Assembly: GCA_030699345.1 (NCBI GenBank)
Contig: JAUYMX010000053.1
Location: forward strand, 1 to 17,230
DNA from: Methylococcaceae bacterium
GTDB lineage: Bacteria; Pseudomonadota; Gammaproteobacteria; Methylococcales; Methylomonadaceae
Direction of reading: 5' to 3'
Length of the DNA: 17,230 bases
Every line of letters starts with the position of its first letter. Position 1 is the first letter of the stretch. Below are positions 16,276 through 17,230 of the stretch, in pieces. A model generated the notes under the pieces. It searched no databases, was not told where the DNA came from, and was given only the letters and a program-made list of their open reading frames with translations. A program made the position numbers and the translations under genes.

Positions 16276-17103
16276 ATGAACATTGTGCAACGCATCCTCC
16301 TGGCGCTAGTGTTACTGCCCATTTCCATGGCTTACGCACAAGATCGGACCGTCACAATAGGTATCTTGGCTATCCGCCCCAAAGCTGAAGTGACTACTCG
16401 TTGGCAACCTTTGGCAGATTATTTAAGTGAAAAATTACCCGGCAAAAAAATCCAACTACTGACATTAAACTACGACGAACTCACCGAAAAAACCCGTCTA
16501 AAGCAGTTGGATTTTATTCTCACCAGCTCAAGCCACTATATTTATTTGCGAGAAAACCAAGGCCTCTCCGGTGTGTTGGCAACCCTCTCGGAGCAACACG
16601 ACGGCCAACCCATAAACGCCTATGGCGGGGTGATTTTTTGCCGAAAAGAAAGAAGCGATATTAGTCAGTTAACTGATCTTAGAAATAAAAACTTGGCGGC
16701 CATTAACACCGTTTCTTTTGGTGGCTATCAAATGCAGCTCTACGAACTTAAAAAAGCGGGCATACATTTGCCTGACGATGCTAATTTATTTAATACCGGT
16801 GATCCGCAAGACAATGTAATTACCGCCGTAATGTCGGGCAAAGCCGATGCAGGTTTTATTCGCTCGGGCTTGTTAGAAGAATTAGCTCAAGAAGGTAAAC
16901 TGGATTTATCACAAATTAAAATTATCAATCCACAGGCTTCCAGTTTTCCGTTTGCCCTCTCCACGCATCTTTATCCTGAATGGGCATTAGCCGCCCTGCC
17001 CCATGTCGATGCTAACCTAGCAAGGCTGGTTGTCGCCTATTTGCTGATAATCGGACCGCAGCATCCTGCTGCCCAAGTCGGAAACTTTTACTTGATTAGC
17101 TAG
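16276..17103 (+). CDS. PhnD-like periplasmic binding domain protein, 3' end interrupted by an insertion sequence
   Basis: The 275 visible residues begin with a signal peptide (hydrophobic 7-18, likely cleavage after AYA at 19-21). A PhnD-type domain of the phosphate/phosphite/phosphonate binding family follows, with VTIGILAIRPKAE, the WQPLADYLSEKLPG block, and late LSTHLYPEWALAALPHVD and LARLVVAYLL blocks. In relatives I recall, the domain goes on for about 25 more residues after HPAA, with a W-x-x-P-x-x-Y motif; here it ends abruptly in NFYLIS where the IS begins. Such domains often form the periplasmic sensor of membrane histidine kinases or GGDEF/EAL proteins, so a membrane segment and signalling output may also have been lost. 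It lies one base after the NMT1-like gene. As it stands it is likely non-functional, or a shortened periplasmic protein. Confidence 0.85.
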   Translation: MNIVQRILLALVLLPISMAYAQDRTVTIGILAIRPKAEVTTRWQPLADYLSEKLPGKKIQLLTLNYDELTEKTRLKQLDFILTSSSHYIYLRENQGLSGVLATLSEQHDGQPINAYGGVIFCRKERSDISQLTDLRNKNLAAINTVSFGGYQMQLYELKKAGIHLPDDANLFNTGDPQDNVITAVMSGKADAGFIRSGLLEELAQEGKLDLSQIKIINPQASSFPFALSTHLYPEWALAALPHVDANLARLVVAYLLIIGPQHPAAQVGNFYLIS

Positions 17104-17230
17104 ATGCTTCAGCTAACCGAAGCCATTCAGCCGGACGAGGCCCAATGGCAACGGCCGCGACCAGTAGCCTGGTTGGCAGTGTATCGAGTTGGAAGCGCCG
17201 GTTGAATCGATATGCGAACGCTGCCAAATA
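17080..17230. mobile_element. Terminal part of an IS1595/ISXO2-type insertion sequence
   Basis: PhnD similarity stops near 17082, and a minus-strand transposase C-terminus occupies the rest. I counted about 57% GC for 17104-17230, against 40-45% in sampled blocks of the PhnD-like gene. The outer end should lie between about 17080 and 17095; GGAAACTTTTACTTGATT (17081-17098, running into the transposase stop) could hold the terminal inverted repeat, but without the other end this cannot be confirmed. The element extends past the right edge. Confidence 0.75.
17096..17230 (-). CDS. IS1595-family transposase, C-terminal 44 residues (5' part beyond the right edge)
   Basis: The minus strand from the window edge to a TAA at 17096-17098 encodes 44 residues starting YLAAFAYRFNRRFQLD and ending in WLRLAEASS. 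The YRFNRRF block followed by a leucine-rich, arginine-containing tail and a short LAE ending is typical of the C-terminus of ISXO2-like DDE transposases (IS1595 family). The catalytic residues and the N-terminal zinc ribbon would lie outside the window, so intactness cannot be judged. The gene points into the PhnD-like gene and stops very close to the presumed IS end. Confidence 0.8.
   Translation of the reverse strand, partial: YLAAFAYRFNRRFQLDTLPTRLLVAAVAIGPRPAEWLRLAEASS

Noticed and set aside
17145..17230. Plus-strand open frame from an ATG with a GGACGAGG upstream, reaching the window edge
   Set aside because: It lies antisense to the recognisable transposase C-terminus and its translation, low in complexity and rich in Ala and Ser, matches nothing I know.

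Overview
The window looks like a chromosomal segment of a gammaproteobacterial methylotroph, most likely a type I methanotroph (Methylococcales). The main reason is an intact mtdB, the NAD(P)-dependent methylene-tetrahydromethanopterin dehydrogenase of the C1 oxidation pathway. It sits beside a full-length HrpA helicase and a 406-residue IspG. Composition is moderate (about 40-48% GC in the stretches I counted by hand). The assignment rests on family recognition, not on a database search.

Left part (1-7800). A GumC/Wzz-type polysaccharide chain-length protein runs off the left edge on the minus strand, followed by a small UPF0158 protein, also minus. mtdB is divergent on the plus strand. Its 3' side holds a hairpin and a pair of inverted REP-like palindromes facing the end of hrpA. 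hrpA (minus) lies downstream of a calcineurin-like metallophosphoesterase (minus, GTG start).

Middle (7801-9347). ispG is divergent from the phosphoesterase and ends in a clear intrinsic terminator.

Right part (9348-17230). All genes here are on the plus strand and look like a signalling region. The order is: a large membrane protein with CHASE, three PAS, GGDEF and EAL domains; a small DUF1640 coiled-coil membrane protein; a REC-PAS-GGDEF-EAL response regulator whose cyclase half is degenerate while its EAL half looks intact; and two exported substrate-binding-type proteins, one NMT1/SsuA-like and one PhnD-like. The response regulator and the two binding proteins overlap or nearly touch, so they form one operon. 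No transporter permease or ATPase is visible, which suggests the binding proteins are sensory. The PhnD-like gene is cut short at the right edge by the end of an IS1595/ISXO2-type insertion sequence, whose transposase C-terminus reads leftward on the minus strand. The best candidate for an undescribed system is this response regulator plus two-binding-protein operon; its remaining part probably lies beyond the insertion.
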